Source: Rachicladosporium sp. CCFEE 5018
Taxonomy: Eukaryota > Ascomycota > Dothideomycetes > Cladosporiales > Cladosporiaceae
NCBI GenBank assembly: GCA_002077045.2
Contig: KZ111176.1
Coordinates: forward strand, 1 to 64,000
Direction of reading: 5' to 3'
Length of the DNA: 64,000 bases
The translations under genes were made by a program, and so were the position numbers. The notes below the pieces were generated by a model. That model searched no databases and was not told the origin of the DNA. It worked only from the letters and a program-made list of their open reading frames with translations. Of this stretch, positions 19,786-31,988 are shown one piece after another; the first letter of the stretch is position 1; every line of letters begins with the position of its first letter.

Positions 19786-22700
19786 TCATACCGACACCTC
19801 TCCAGCGTCTTCGAGAACGTTCTCAGACCAAGCTCGTCCACTTTCAATCATGCCGCCTGTGATGCCACGGCCCTCGATAGCCATACCCTCGCCTTCACCC
19901 CGCTCGACGACGTGCTTCTCACTGTACAACTCCTCCCATATCCGCTTCAGGTACATCCGCAGAGTCCTCAAACCACGTAAGTAGCCCCTGTCTACCTCGC
20001 CAGCGTGAAAGGGTGGACAGGGTTTAGAAGCTAGGATGGAATCCATGTCTTCTGCTGTAACGCAGTTGGCGAAGTCGACGATCTTGAGCTTGATGTCCAA
20101 GTATGGGGCATCCTTCGGCGTCGTCTCGTCGGGCTTGTCTTGTGCAATCCTCACAGGTCGAGGTTTGCCATTCTCGTCTGCGTCACCGCGATCGTAGATC
20201 ATAAGTAAGCTGCTGGCATAGAGACGATAGCGTGGCAAGCTGCGGATAATCCGTTGCAAATTGTCGATCTTGTCCAGTATCGTTGGGATGTGCTTCAATG
20301 CTGATGCGTGTCCAATTCCATCGAAGAAAAAGCGGCGGAGTGCGCCGCGGAATTCTGAGCCAGCTTTGAGGTCGCGCCCGAAGTACTTGTCCTCGAAGAG
20401 ATAATTCTGCTGGCGCACGTTGTAAACTTGCATGCCGCAAAGTCGGACGCCGAGCTCACGAGAGGTCGTAGTCTTGCATTTCCGGCGTTGGGAGGCTTGC
20501 TTCTTTTCGTTCGCCTCGACGCCGTACTGGCGTGTGCCCATCTTGAGATCCAGAACGCAGGGCTTCTGCATACCCGCTGTAAGATCTTCTAGAAGCAAGA
20601 AATGCTCAACGCGCTCATCGTGTTGCACCAGGGATGCTTCTGGATTGCGTGGCTCGAGATCACCAGCGAGCTCTATCGCAGGTCCGAGACGGGGGGTCGA
20701 AGGGTCGACAGTACTTACAGCAGTGGCTGTCACTCCATCCGGTCTGATTGGTGAGACCGCAGCGTTCGAGTCGACCTTGTCAGACTTGTATGCTTTCGGA
20801 TGATCAGGATTAGGATCATCCATTGTGAAGACGTCACCCTCCCCGTCTGCACCATATGTCTCATCGTCGTGGAACTCCAAGTCACCACGAGCGCCATCCA
20901 CATCTGTCGGCTTCCGCACAAGGCCGCCACCGCTGTGTCGTCGTCGATGGTGCTTGACGGGAACATTAGTAGGCTTGGCCGGCTTGTCTGCCTCCGAATG
21001 CTCGACGCTCCTGCTCGTCGTCGCTGCGGAATGACGAAGGAGACTCTCTAGACCATCGGTTGTTGCTCGATCCGTCTCGTCTCTGTTGCGTCGCTGTATG
21101 TTCTTCATGGCTTGACGGCGTGTATCATCCGAGTTGAGCAGCTCGTCATGGAGTGCTGCGACGTTAAGACTACCGTGCCGGGCTATGGGTTTGCGCTCTT
21201 CCCTCCCTGGTACCGGGAGCTTTCTAATCGCGCGCGACGTCGAAGTGCGGTCATGCCGGCTAGTGCGATGTATAGTGGGCGGAGAGAACACATCGCGCAG
21301 GACTTGTTCCTGCAGCTTTCTATTCACCGTCGTATAGCCCCAGCTCGACGTCTGCTTCAAGGTAGGTCTGGTAGTCCCAGTTTCGCTGTTGCGTTGAGCA
21401 GTGTGTCCATTCGGTTCATCTGGTGATGCATATGGAGTTTTCGCGGGATCAGGTGTGACCGAGCGTGGTATGGACGGGAACAAATTGGCAGGGATCAAGT
21501 GGCGATTATTCTCAAAGATCACTCTGGGTATGGAGTTTGACTGCTTTTGAGAATGCGAGACCACTCTTTGCTCTGGCTCAGGCGCACCAAGCTGCTCCGC
21601 AGAAGGATTGGCTTCGCCGTCCGCTGCACCACCTGATATAGACGGCTTGCGCTTTTGCTTCTCTTTGCGATATGTAACATTCAGTACACCGATGTACCTG
21701 TGAAGAATTGATTAGTATCTCAGTTGCGAAGTTGAGCACAGATCGCACTTACCTTGGCATGAATCCGAGCAGCTCCGGATGATGTCTCTCTACAGTCTCG
21801 TAGAACATATTCTCCTTGCTGTTGAGCTGCTTACAGACTGCTCGTCGCGAGAATCGATACATGGTTGTGTGACCACCGACCTGATGTCTGTATGGCTTCA
21901 ACTCCACAGCCCCGAGCGGTGGAGGTGCTTGTGTGTCGGACGATCGCCTTTTGTGCTCACGCCTTCTTTTAGCGAATTCGGACTTCACTGTCGGCGTCGC
22001 GGTTGGTGTCGTCTGTTCTGTATCGGAGAGCTCGGATTCGTGACCAGCTGTGGAATGTCCTGTCTCGGACTCATCGCCAGATAGTAACACATCATGCATC
22101 ACATCTGGCTTGTCGGTCGCCGAAGCACCTGTCGATCGCCGTCGCAGCGCAAAGTCGCCTTTGAGGCAGTCGCTCGCATCGTCAGATCGTAAGGCTATCT
22201 GTACATCATCTGTTCGGGACTGTCGAGAGGAGTCGTCAAGTTTCTTAGATGGAACGGTCACATTACGATCCATCTGAAGCTCATGATTAGGAGAGTCACC
22301 TAGTACAACTCCTTGATGTGGAAAGTATGTAGCTGATGAGATGTGCTCCTCATCGGAGTCGTCGTCGCCCGGCTTGATTGACTTCGTCGTTGACCTTGCA
22401 TGTAGGGTATCGTGGTGATCAGTATTGGAGATCGCTATTGCCTTTGCTGTACCTGGCTCAAGGTGATGGTGATTCCTTATGTCCTCCAGCAGCTCTCGCG
22501 GAAGTCGATCGGTCGCGCGTTTGGCTGTGTTTGCGTCGACTGCATCAACATCGGCAGTGGCAGTGTCCTCGGTGACTGTTTCAAGGATCTGTCCCGATCT
22601 ATGCTTAGTCCCTGATGGAGTGGAAGCTTGCTTCTCGTCATCTTCATTCCTTCCCACACTGTCCTTATCGGACTGCCGGCGTACGCTGGTGCCTTCCGGC

Positions 22701-23617
22701 TTGAACAAACCCAAGTAATGACTCGATTTTCGACTTCTGACATTCGCTGCCAACGGATCTGGCTTAGGTAGCTGTGCATCGATGACCCTCTCAACTTCGG
22801 CATCGAGGCGACTCTGTTGACGTTGGGATTGGGCTATGGTCAGGCCCTCCAGCTTGGCCTGCCCAGTTCTCCACGACCGATACTGCTCACGCTCGGCGCT
22901 GCCTTGCACATCACCATCATTCACTAGACCTTGTCGCGGTGTTCTCAACGTCTCGGGAGTGCTGCTGGCTTGCGACTCTCCCTGACTTGCTTCTCCATTG
23001 TCTTTGTCTTGCTGTTCCTGTCTCGCAAGGGTTGTATTCAAATCCTTCAGATCGTATAGCGATCGTCGCTGATACTGCAGAGGGATTCCGTTCCGCGCAG
23101 TTGGCCTTTTGACCACCATCCTAGGGTACTCTTGTGCAAGCGCTCGAAGTGGCGTGTCGTTGCGATGTAAGTGATCGATCTTCATGAGCTGCGGCTGCAA
23201 AGACGCGACCTCCATATCGAAGTTCTGGTCTGTCTCCAGGTCTGGCTCGGGGATACGCTCTGTCTTTACCGCAGCATTGAATGAACTAGACGGTGCTTCA
23301 CCGCTAGTGTAGTGTGTAGAGAAAATGCTGTCTCTCTCGTCCAGATGAGGTTGGCCGACATCATGGCTAGTGCGCGCAGTCTCAATAGCAGCAGCAGAGT
23401 AGCGCGCAACGTCAGGTGCGGTCTTGGACCTTTTCTGCTGCACTGGGCCAGGACGCGTTGGTAATGTTGATCCTACTCTGTCCTTACCCTCCGCCTTCCG
23501 CGGCGGTGACGGCGGTGAAACAACATCGTGTGCAGTCTTGTCACTCTGCTTGGAGGAAGAAGTGGATCTATTTAGGTGCTGCGAAGGGATGCTTCCAGCG
23601 TTCGCAACGGGTGCCAT
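19786..23617 (-). CDS. KCS1: Inositol hexakisphosphate kinase Kcs1, copy B (complete)
   Basis: Exons 21753-23617 and 19786-21697 are joined by a 55-bp intron with an ACTAAT branch site. The splice restores GFMPR-YIGVLNVTYRKEK and gives 1258 residues. The protein phosphorylates IP6 to inositol pyrophosphates. The N-terminal half is disordered. The IPK signature PCVLDLKMGTRQYG (PxxxDxKxG; D1005, K1007, G1009) follows a HFLLLEDLT strand, then come RLCGMQVYN, SSLLMIYDRGD and the metal-binding LKIVDFANC near the C-terminus. The length fits filamentous-fungal Kcs1. Copy A of exon 1 is at 1-1807. I place the start at the ATG at 23617; a GTG 51 bases upstream also keeps the frame open. Confidence 0.92.
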
Positions 23618-24895
23618 GTCAGAGCAGACATTGTCTGCGCACGCCGAGGCGTAATTGGCCAGGAGCACTCGCCGCCGATGCCTCGCGGAACACGAATGCG
23701 CACGCTGCCCAGTCCTGCCAGTAAGCTGGGAATTGCAGCACTGACGGATTCTTGGGTGTGCAACGTGCGATTGCCGGCAGCCACAGACTCGCTAGCTCGC
23801 AGATGGAAGTACTGCCGCGGGTTTCAGACAGATCGCAGCCGTTGGGCGCCTTCGCGTGGTACGAGAAATAGCTTGGTAGAGAGGGCGGACGAGATATGCG
23901 CACGGGGCGGGGCACGTTGTGAAGTCTTTGGGGTTATTGGGTGGAGCGCACCGACGTCTAAACTACATCATGTACCGGTATCGCGGCACCCACGATCCGG
24001 TGCCGGCCAAAGTCTAATCGTCGCGGCACTGATGCCGAAGCCATGCCATTGATTCACGTTGCTTTCTCGACCGCTTTGCCAACATCACGTGTGAAGCACA
24101 CTATCGCCCACGATAAGCCTTCAACACATACATGCCCCCGGACAGGACCAGCGACTCGACTCGCCTCGACCTACCCACGTGCCTTGCGATATTATCGCAC
24201 CCAGCACGACATCATCAACCACAGCAAATGCCCACACGGAGCCATCCCCTTGCAGTCTCACTGACATATACACAAAGCCTCGCAATCGCACCAATGAGTA
24301 GCACTCCTTTCGCAACGTGAAAGACAAACTTGGCAGCTCTCCTTGCTGGCATCCCCAGATCTACGCGGCACATCCTCGAATACCAGTGCCTTCGGACGAT
24401 CGTCTTCCGCCAACATGGCGGTGAGGTCGCATCTTCCATATCTTCCACGCGAGACACTGCGCGAGAAGCTCCGGCACTGCAGCCCTATGGACTAGCGGCA
24501 TGTCTCGTCTGCAGATGCATATACTGGTGTGTGCGGGAGTGTGTTCCACTCACTTGCGATGCTCACGTGATTCCTTCGTCACAGGGAGTCGCTTTATGAG
24601 AGCGCTCGGCATGGCAAGGTGACCTCGATCTCGGTACCGGCGCGTCTACGATTGACAACGTTGTCACTACAGTACCGAAGCGCAGCCCAATATGTCCGGG
24701 TGAATCAATTGAGATGACTGCATCTCGGCATTGATCGGTCGGCACGGCTGTGCACGGCTTTGCTTATCTGGACCTCACGCGAGATCTCGAAAGGCGAATG
24801 AGTGTGACACGGCAGTGACCATCATGTCATTAGCTACTACCCAGCGAGTGAGTCAGCGCAGTACGAATGGTCGTGGAGAGGTAGGTGATCCGACT
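23618..24895. other. Intergenic, upstream of KCS1 copy B
   Basis: Counterpart of 1808-3090, with scattered substitutions and small indels and no conserved reading frame. No gene supported. Confidence 0.6.
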
Positions 24896-26647
24896 TCATT
24901 GCAGGAAATCTATCAACGTCGACAGCATTTCCTTTGCCTCGTCGTCTTCGGCACCTGCAGCCTGCTCTACCAGGCTTGCCTTCACGTCGGCAAGACTGCC
25001 CAGACCGTCGATAATCACCTCCTTCGACGCCTTGTCCTCAGCAACAAGCCATGCGATGATCACATCTGTCGTCTGCAGTCCAAAGAGGCCGCCTTCGAGT
25101 CGTCGCGACAGCCATTCAGCTTCGCGCTCAGGCCAGTCCTCCTCGTCCATCATTCTTCTCTCGAGCTTGATTTCTTCTTCCGCTGCGCTTACTCGTCGTG
25201 CGAAGCCCTTTCGCAACTCCACGATCTTGACCACTTTCTCGCAGTTCTTCTCGGTGAACTTGTTGAGCATTCGTATCCGCGCGGCGCCCTCGCCTGGTAG
25301 CCATCGGAGTAGCCCTGCAAATATGCCAAGCAGATGCTCTGTTGTGGTCTCAGATGGCTTCTTGGCGAAGAGCGAGAACAGTGTCTTCAGCCCGCCCGCC
25401 TCTACTAGCTTCTCACATACAGGTGCTGTGCCATCTGCGCCACCGACTGCATGGTCAAGCAAACGCAATGCTCGCGATTTGCTAAAACCGCCCTCTTTCA
25501 ACATTATGAGTGTGAGCTCCATGCCCTCGGCCTCAAGGTAAGCAGCCTTCCCCTGCGGCTCATCGATCACGCAGCTCAGTGTATCGAAGATGTTCTCCAC
25601 CCATTCCTCCTCTAGCGAGTCTTTCACTGGATCTCGTTTCCGGTAAAGCGCAAGTAATTGCAGGAACAAGTCCACACCCTCCACCTCCCCTGCCAACTTC
25701 TGCCTCAGTTCACTCGAGCTCTGTAACAGCACCTGCAGTACCTCCGCAGCCATCTGCTTATTCTGCCCTACACTCTTCTCAGCCCTCCGTATTCGATCGC
25801 AAAGCCACTCCAGCACTTGCACCGTCCCGACTAATTCCGCCACCTCCTGCTTTCCAGCCAACGCTCCGAGTACAGCCAGACAGTGATACACGCCCTCCCT
25901 GTCCGCCTCCTCTTGTTCATTCAGTCGCCCGAGATTACTCATTACGAGCTCCCCCAGATCCGCCTCCAACAATGCCTCTACCAGCCCCTCCCATGCCTCT
26001 TCATCCACCTCAACATCCTCGTCCAACAGCTCGCTCAATATCTGCACAGCGCCAATAGCCACGTCCAAATTCTCATGGCCCAGTAAACCCACCAGTTGCC
26101 CGGCAGCCCCACTCTCCACGAACAGCGGATACAACTCCCCGTGCTCGCTCAACAAACTCCACTCCTTGACCTGCACATCCAACTCCGCTTCCGAAGCCAT
26201 GAACTTCGCCGGCTCGCCTTCATGTTTCGCTCGTAGCTCAGCATTCTTAGCAATCTTCCTCTCAAAGCTGACAGCCGTTCGCTTCAGCCACGACGCATCA
26301 ATCTTCTCCACGCCATACTCGATTCCGTTTGCATCGTTGCTGTCCTGGGTGTCGATGTAGTCTAGGGCTTCTGCGGCGTCTCGGGAAACCCCGCCGCCGA
26401 AGAAGCGGCCTTCTTCATCGTCTGGGAGGTCTTCTGTGGGCGGAAGAGCGGGGCCGGCTTCGGTGTCGGAGTTGTCGTTCTCGGGAGCGTCTTCGAGGGA
26501 GGCGGACTTGGGGTTTGGAAAGCTGGAGGCGGAGTACTTGGTGGCTTTGTAGGCGCGGTCGGCGTCGTGGGAGTTGAATTTGCGTTTGATCGAAGCAGAG
26601 GAAGAGGATGAGGACGGCCCTTTAAATAGGTCCGTTATGGATGCCAT
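24896..26647 (-). CDS. CTNNBL1: Beta-catenin-like protein 1 (CTNNBL1), copy B
   Basis: A 583-residue intact counterpart of 3091-4842 with no length change and 35 residue differences. Changes cluster in ARM-repeat surface segments (LGELVMSNLGRLNEQEEAD against LGEMIMSNLGRLDEGEEAD; KQEVAELVGT against KQEIGERIGT). The basic N-terminus and the FERK..AKNAELRAK and ELYPLFVESGAAGQLVGLLG motifs are kept. Role as for copy A: spliceosome-associated scaffold protein in the nucleus. Confidence 0.88.
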   Translation of the reverse strand: MASITDLFKGPSSSSSSASIKRKFNSHDADRAYKATKYSASSFPNPKSASLEDAPENDNSDTEAGPALPPTEDLPDDEEGRFFGGGVSRDAAEALDYIDTQDSNDANGIEYGVEKIDASWLKRTAVSFERKIAKNAELRAKHEGEPAKFMASEAELDVQVKEWSLLSEHGELYPLFVESGAAGQLVGLLGHENLDVAIGAVQILSELLDEDVEVDEEAWEGLVEALLEADLGELVMSNLGRLNEQEEADREGVYHCLAVLGALAGKQEVAELVGTVQVLEWLCDRIRRAEKSVGQNKQMAAEVLQVLLQSSSELRQKLAGEVEGVDLFLQLLALYRKRDPVKDSLEEEWVENIFDTLSCVIDEPQGKAAYLEAEGMELTLIMLKEGGFSKSRALRLLDHAVGGADGTAPVCEKLVEAGGLKTLFSLFAKKPSETTTEHLLGIFAGLLRWLPGEGAARIRMLNKFTEKNCEKVVKIVELRKGFARRVSAAEEEIKLERRMMDEEDWPEREAEWLSRRLEGGLFGLQTTDVIIAWLVAEDKASKEVIIDGLGSLADVKASLVEQAAGAEDDEAKEMLSTLIDFLQ

Positions 26648-26926
26648 GTCTGGATGTGCGGGAGCAGTGGGAACGCTGGATCACCGAAGGATGTACCAGC
26701 GTCTGGCATACGCTTCATCTGTTTCTCCCGGCAGCGAGCTGTCTGTACTAGCGCCGGCAGAGAGTGAGGTTCGGGACGCGCTAGTGCCGGCATATGTGAA
26801 ACGCGTCGTTTTGGCAGTCGCGTCGAGTCTTGACTTCACTGATCATCGTGGAGGCTGTTGTGACCTGCAGTAAATAATTCCAGGATATCGTCCACTAAGA
26901 AAGTTGATCTCAAGTCAATCAGCGCC

Positions 26927-27261
26927 ATGGATCATTCCGCCGACGCGAAGTCAAATGGCGAGCAAGACTCCGAGCTCCATCCTCTCGAGCAAGAGATTCT
27001 AGACGAGTATGCAAAGCTCGTGGGCAATCTTGATGATGTACGTCTCCCACTACCGAGCCTCGTTCTCGGCACTAATCGTCCTCTCAGTTGTCTGCCATCC
27101 TAGCTGAGCTCGCAGCAAATCCATCAATGCAAATCTTGGATTCACTGCGAGGGCTCGAACGCAAGACGGCCACGGTGTTCACTCTGCTCAAGGCGAGCGT
27201 CTACTCGATCGTGCTTCAGCAGGAGATCAGAGACGAGGACGGCGGCGGGAGAGAGAATTGA
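26927..27261 (+). CDS. DAD3: DASH complex subunit Dad3, copy B (intact)
   Basis: Exons 26927-27037 and 27088-27261 (50-bp intron) give 94 residues. Dad3 is a small subunit of the DASH/Dam1 ring at the kinetochore-microtubule interface. The conserved core is present: SLEQEILDEYAKLVGNLDD is PLEQ.. in this copy, then LSAILAELAANPSMQILDSL, RGLERKTATVFTLLKAS and VYSIVLQQE. The short acidic tail EDGGGREN ends the protein. Codon Arg of SLRGLE is cga here but tga in copy A. The gene shares a 279-base divergent promoter (26648-26926) with CTNNBL1. Confidence 0.9.
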
Positions 27262-28450
27262 AACTCGAGCCATAAAACTTAGGCACGACGGCGACTGTGC
27301 ACTGCTTCTTGATCCGAACTCGTTCGCCATTACGCGTTCCTGCTGAACGGCCTACCGATATTCATCTCCCAAGTTCACGGTTACGAGATCGGCCACACAT
27401 CTCTACCCTGGACCTAGCTCGCTTCGAGTCTTGCCCTGTCATGGTCCGCTTGGAATGGAGATGATGCTATTGCCATCGTCAAAGCAGCCAAGTCCATGAT
27501 AGTTCGAACAGCCACTACCTTCTCGATCAGGCTATTTCAGCGACCGCTGAAGCTGAATTCGCTCACCTATGTCAGTACACAGCAGCAGTGACTTCTTCAT
27601 TGCCTACCTATGACAAAGCTCTAATGCTAAAGTAGCTCTCCGCACATACATCCGGCCAGCACGCGACGACTTGCGAGAAAACCGCATGATAGCCAGTTGG
27701 GTAGCACTCGCTAGACAGAATGCTCTGATCTCTGACGAAAAAGGACGAGGACGTCCGAGACGCAGTGAGGAGGTAATCGCTAGAAGAGGGGCTCGGTGGC
27801 GTAACGAGGGTCGTAAGTGCATTTCCCGTGATCACTCGCTATGGGTTGCAACAGGAAAGATGAAAGCGAAACAAAAACGACAAGCAGCTCAGGCGGATCG
27901 CCGAGGCTGAAGCTTGAGGCTGTCGACCTCGAGGCCTTACCATGAGACTGTTTCAAGATCCGGATCGTGAGGATGCATAGAATGTTTAGAGCCCTACTTA
28001 AATTGAGCACGAGGGTACAGCTTTGGGTCCGTCAATCGCATGCCACTACTCACTCGAGCCAATCGCGCACTGTCTCGAATTTTGGTGTGTTTTCCGTTCA
28101 TGCTGCTCTCGGTTGCACGAGGCAGAGGCATCAAAGCTCGCCACATGCGGGTTGGAAGTCTGGTGCGAGCCGGCCTACAGAGCTGCGAAATCACATTTGC
28201 TTCAGTCTTTGGCGGCCCAGACGGCGCATGGTCAGTCTTGCATGCCTGGCGTCCGTCGGCAAGATAGTGAAGCGGAATTGTAGCTGTTGACCATGCAGGA
28301 GGCAAGTGAGGGTCAAATGCAATATCTGAAACTAACGCAAAGCCAATCGACGCGAGTAGGTAGGTAAGCACACACTCTGCAGAAGCACAGAACGCCACAT
28401 TTCTACCCGTTTCCCGATATACCGATTATGTTGAGCGGACGCAAAATACC
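27262..28450. other. Intergenic between dad3 and the PT-domain gene, copy B
   Basis: Counterpart of 5458-6642. A plus-strand frame at 27671-27910 (79 residues, Arg/Lys-rich) has some coding character, but its frame is not kept in copy A and no homolog is recognised. Otherwise nothing supported. Confidence 0.45.
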
Positions 28451-29494
28451 TCAAGTCTTTCTTACCTTCGGCGGCGGCAAGAACACATTCAGCACTCGTC
28501 GAGGTATCTTCTTGAAGCGTACACCCTCCCACACAACCACAATTTCATCCCCTTGTAACACCCACACAGTTCCACCTAGCACGTCTTTTCCCTCGGGCAT
28601 CATCCTGACATAGTTCCTCAGCACTTCGTCACCCTCGGGCTGGAACTTACTAGAGATCCTCGCCGAGTGCCAGCCATGACTGATATACGCGTTCTTCTTC
28701 GAGTCGTTGTCCGCAGCGTTGCACAGGAAGCCCGACAAGTGACATGAGCCGTCTAGATGGTATGGGCCAGCCAGATCACCCTTAGCCACCGACGCGGTGA
28801 TGGAGAGCGTAGCTGTCGCCTCGAGAGGTTGCGTCGAGTAGATGACGGACGTCATAGCTTGGTACTTCCCGTCATACTCGACGAAGGATTTGAAGAGTTC
28901 GTACGCTTTAGCCTTGTAAACTGTACGAATGTTGCCTGTGGCTTCGGCACGAGAGCGGGACTCGAGGGACTGGATCTGCGTGAGGATCAGAGGGTTCATA
29001 GGTGCCCAGTCTGCGTGCCAGGAAGCCTCGGGCTCGAGATGAACGATGCAGTGGGCGAGCTTGTGCATGTCGGTCCCATCAGGCTGGACTTGAGAGATCG
29101 TGCAGTGAATTGGCGAGGGTTCTTCTGGGCCAGCGCAAGAGGCTGTCATCTCGATCCACTGACCCTCAGGCTTTTGTGGATTGTCGGCTATGAGTGTCTT
29201 CTCGACGTGCATGTCTGCTACGTTCAGGCCAAGATGCTTGGAGTCTGGGTGCTCGGAGTCTGGGTGGAGTTTCGATACGATGTACTTTGTGACTGTCGTT
29301 GCCATGTCTCCGTATAGACCGGAGGGTGTGAGGTTGACGCCATTGCATTTGTGGTCGCGAATGATGGGCCAAAGACAGGGGTCTGCGATGCATGATCTGA
29401 CCGTGATGTCTGCTGTCCCTGCTTGCAGATCGAAGGACTCGGCAGTGATCTGCTGGCAGGATGCCGAGAGAGCGTATGTGCTGGTTGGATGCAT
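28451..29494 (-). CDS. Freestanding PKS product-template (PT) domain protein, copy B
   Basis: A 347-residue intact counterpart of 6643-7686 with 12 differences. Catalytic H48 (RDHKCNGVNLTPSGLYGDMA) and D248 (PYHLDGSCHLSGF) are unchanged, as are the KAYELFKSFVEYDGKYQAM segment and the C-terminal LNVFLPPPK. The most variable patch is residues 229-239 (TLSITASVAKG against MLSITASAVLG). Preservation of length, frame and dyad in both diverged copies argues for a working protein rather than a PKS remnant. No other PKS module lies within the window. Confidence 0.8.
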   Translation of the reverse strand: MHPTSTYALSASCQQITAESFDLQAGTADITVRSCIADPCLWPIIRDHKCNGVNLTPSGLYGDMATTVTKYIVSKLHPDSEHPDSKHLGLNVADMHVEKTLIADNPQKPEGQWIEMTASCAGPEEPSPIHCTISQVQPDGTDMHKLAHCIVHLEPEASWHADWAPMNPLILTQIQSLESRSRAEATGNIRTVYKAKAYELFKSFVEYDGKYQAMTSVIYSTQPLEATATLSITASVAKGDLAGPYHLDGSCHLSGFLCNAADNDSKKNAYISHGWHSARISSKFQPEGDEVLRNYVRMMPEGKDVLGGTVWVLQGDEIVVVWEGVRFKKIPRRVLNVFLPPPKVRKT

Positions 29495-29901
29495 GGATGA
29501 ATGATTGCTTGATTGTGTGAAGAGGACACAGTGAACGAGTCGAGATAGGCCAGAAGGCTTAGGAAATATACTTCGGCAAGTAGTAGGATGGAAGCTGAGG
29601 AGGACAGAGGAAACGGGGGATGAGAGGCGTTACCATCGCTCTTGTATTCGACACACATCGGACGTTGCATTGCCATCTTGTCACTGTCTCTCGGTATGAG
29701 TACCACTTCGTGGCAAGAGCGTAGCTATGGCCGCCAAGTGATGGTGAAGCTGCTGATGCATGCGAAAACTCGGAGGCTTGAAGTGAACCGACGTTCCATC
29801 GAGCTGAGTTCTGCCAAGCGCAGGCAGCGGCTGTGAAGCGAAATGCTGACTCAGCTCTCAATCTCGCCAACCACCACTCGACCACCAATGAACATTACAA
29901 C
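29495..29901. promoter_or_regulatory. Divergent promoter PT-domain gene / CLP1, copy B
   Basis: Counterpart of 7687-8093, same length. It must carry both promoters and 5' UTRs. No element assigned. Confidence 0.5.
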
Positions 29902-31344
29902 ATGGCCTTCTCACTGCCCGGCCTTGGACTGTCCACAGCACCACAGTCTCTGAGCACGCCGTTGCCTTCATTCGCGGCTGCAGAGTCTGTTACGCGCACA
30001 CAGCGTCTGAATGAGCGGACAGAATGGCGATTCGAGGTCGCCTTCGGGAGGCAATACACCATCAAACTTACCCAGGGCACGGCTGAGCTTTGGAGCACCG
30101 AGCTCGCCGTAGGACAGACCTGCAACTTCACTGGCTACAAAGGCGCTGTCTTCACTTGGCATGGCTGTACTCTGGAGATCACTGGTGACGCCGAGAGCGA
30201 GTATGTCGCACAGGAAACGGAGCACGCTACAGAATGGCTAAACGTGCACGGCATGCTCGAGACGCTGCGTGCTGAGGCCGAGGACTCTGGGACGCAAGGT
30301 GAAGGGCCGAGAGTGCTCGTAGTTGGTCCAGACGCTGTTGGGAAGAGCAGTCTGCTTCGCAGCCTCGCAGCTTGGGGCGTGCGCGTTGGACGGTCTCCGA
30401 CAGTATTGAACCTCGACCCACGCGAAGGGCTACTATCTCCCGCAGGTTGCATCACAGCTGTGACAGTATCCAGTCAGACTGATACCGAAAGTGGCTTCGG
30501 CATCACTCCTGTCTCTGGCCCGACGGCGGCTTCGGTCAGGACGCCTTTAATCTACAGCTGGCCATACGCCTCGCCTACCGAGCATCCTGCCGCCTTCAAG
30601 TCTTTGCTCACTCACGCCGCGCTTCATGTGACTGGCAAGCTCGAAGCAACCCTAGCTGCGAAGCACAGTGGTCTCCTAATCGACAGTCCCGGCTTCCTCA
30701 ACGATCCTAAGTCGTCATACGACCTCCTCGCCCACATCATCAGCGAATTCAGCATCACGCATCTCATCACCATCGGCTCAGAGCGAATGTACAATGACCT
30801 CAACCGCCGCTTCGGCCAGACTCGTGGCGACGACAAGGCGATTCCCGTACTTCGCCTCACGAAACCTGGAGGCGCCGTGGAGCGCGATGCAGCGTTTATG
30901 AAGTTGCTTCGCGCACAGGAAACGCGACAGTACTTCTTCGGCCCTCCACACACGCCGTTGAACCCTCACTCACACTCGATACCCTTCTCCGAGCTGTCTA
31001 TCTACCGCGCGAGGACACCCTCGGATGAAGCTGACGATGCTGCGTACCAGCCTGGTATGGACTTCGAGCCTGATGGCTCATCTCACTCATCCGGATCGCT
31101 GTTCGAGAAGGTTGAGCCTAGCACAGCTATGACTGCATCACTCATGGCGATCAAGTTCTGCAGTGGGAGTGGGACGGAGGAAAGCGAGCTTCGGGATAGC
31201 GCAGTCATGGGCTGGCTGTACGTGGCGGACGTCGATGAGGTGAAGAAGAGAGTACGATTTCTGGCGCCACATCCGCAGCGATGGGGTAATCGGGCATTGG
31301 TGTGGGGAGGGTTTCCGGAGGCGGTCGGCGATCTGGTCACGTAG
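29902..31344 (+). CDS. CLP1: mRNA cleavage and polyadenylation factor Clp1, copy B
   Basis: A 480-residue intact counterpart of 8094-9536 with 8 residue differences, none in the P-loop GPDAVGKSS (142-150) or the following NLDPREGLLSPAG. Many differences from copy A are silent third-position changes, showing purifying selection. Role as for copy A: ATP-binding subunit of cleavage factor IA. Confidence 0.92.
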   Translation: MAFSLPGLGLSTAPQSLSTPLPSFAAAESVTRTQRLNERTEWRFEVAFGRQYTIKLTQGTAELWSTELAVGQTCNFTGYKGAVFTWHGCTLEITGDAESEYVAQETEHATEWLNVHGMLETLRAEAEDSGTQGEGPRVLVVGPDAVGKSSLLRSLAAWGVRVGRSPTVLNLDPREGLLSPAGCITAVTVSSQTDTESGFGITPVSGPTAASVRTPLIYSWPYASPTEHPAAFKSLLTHAALHVTGKLEATLAAKHSGLLIDSPGFLNDPKSSYDLLAHIISEFSITHLITIGSERMYNDLNRRFGQTRGDDKAIPVLRLTKPGGAVERDAAFMKLLRAQETRQYFFGPPHTPLNPHSHSIPFSELSIYRARTPSDEADDAAYQPGMDFEPDGSSHSSGSLFEKVEPSTAMTASLMAIKFCSGSGTEESELRDSAVMGWLYVADVDEVKKRVRFLAPHPQRWGNRALVWGGFPEAVGDLVT

Positions 31345-31988
31345 GCTACTCCTATATCAGTGTACGACAATGTGCCGAACAAGATGCTCCTTCGACTTAC
31401 ATATACCACACTGGCACTCGAGCGGGACTTGGTGCGCGACGAAGGCGGTAATGGAGATGTGAGTCTACAGTCATGCCAGAAGTAATGTCCTGGGCTTGCG
31501 ACATCAGTGATCTCACGGCAGCCACTTATGCTCCGCTCCCGAAATCACATCTGCAGGTATGCATCGATTAGGACGCGATTTGTGAGCTCGCTTTAGGGAT
31601 CGTGCTGTGTCTGGAATCTTGATCAAGATTAAACTAAACGTCACGTCAATGCCACGTTCAAGGTATTGAGAAGTGAAGGTATCAGAGTTCACTAAAAATG
31701 TCATGCCTTTATCAGTAGTATCGAGTCCTGCCCTCCGCAGACTCTGCTCTCATAGTCTGAGTTCTGGGAAATTTCTTGGCCATACTGCCTCCCTACGCCA
31801 TCTCGATGTCCATCCTCTCCCGCCAAGCCATGTGTCAATCCCGGTTTGTTGCAACATTGGCAGGATCTAGTCCTGCCTGTGCCCTGCATAATCGATGTTA
31901 GTGAGGCAGCCAAAGATGTTGCTTGCCCGGTTTCGTACCTTGAGGAGTACGGTGCCACTAGTCTGGTCTAGCAAACGTCCTCTGATCA
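31345..31988. other. Intergenic after CLP1 copy B, with a segment unrelated to copy A
   Basis: About 31348-31722 has no alignment with copy A 9540-9905, although both are similar in length (roughly 370 bases). No gene or mobile-element feature was found in either version. The copies align again from the AGACTCTGCTCTCATA stretch. Confidence 0.6.

Noticed and set aside
23618..23668. GTG-initiated 17-codon extension of KCS1
   Set aside because: The in-frame ATG at 23617 gives a normal start; GTG initiation is rare in fungal nuclear genes.
27671..27910. Plus-strand 79-residue Arg/Lys-rich frame between dad3 and the PT gene (copy B)
   Set aside because: The frame is lost in copy A through a 2-base change in an A-run, no homolog is recognised and no start or splice context supports it.
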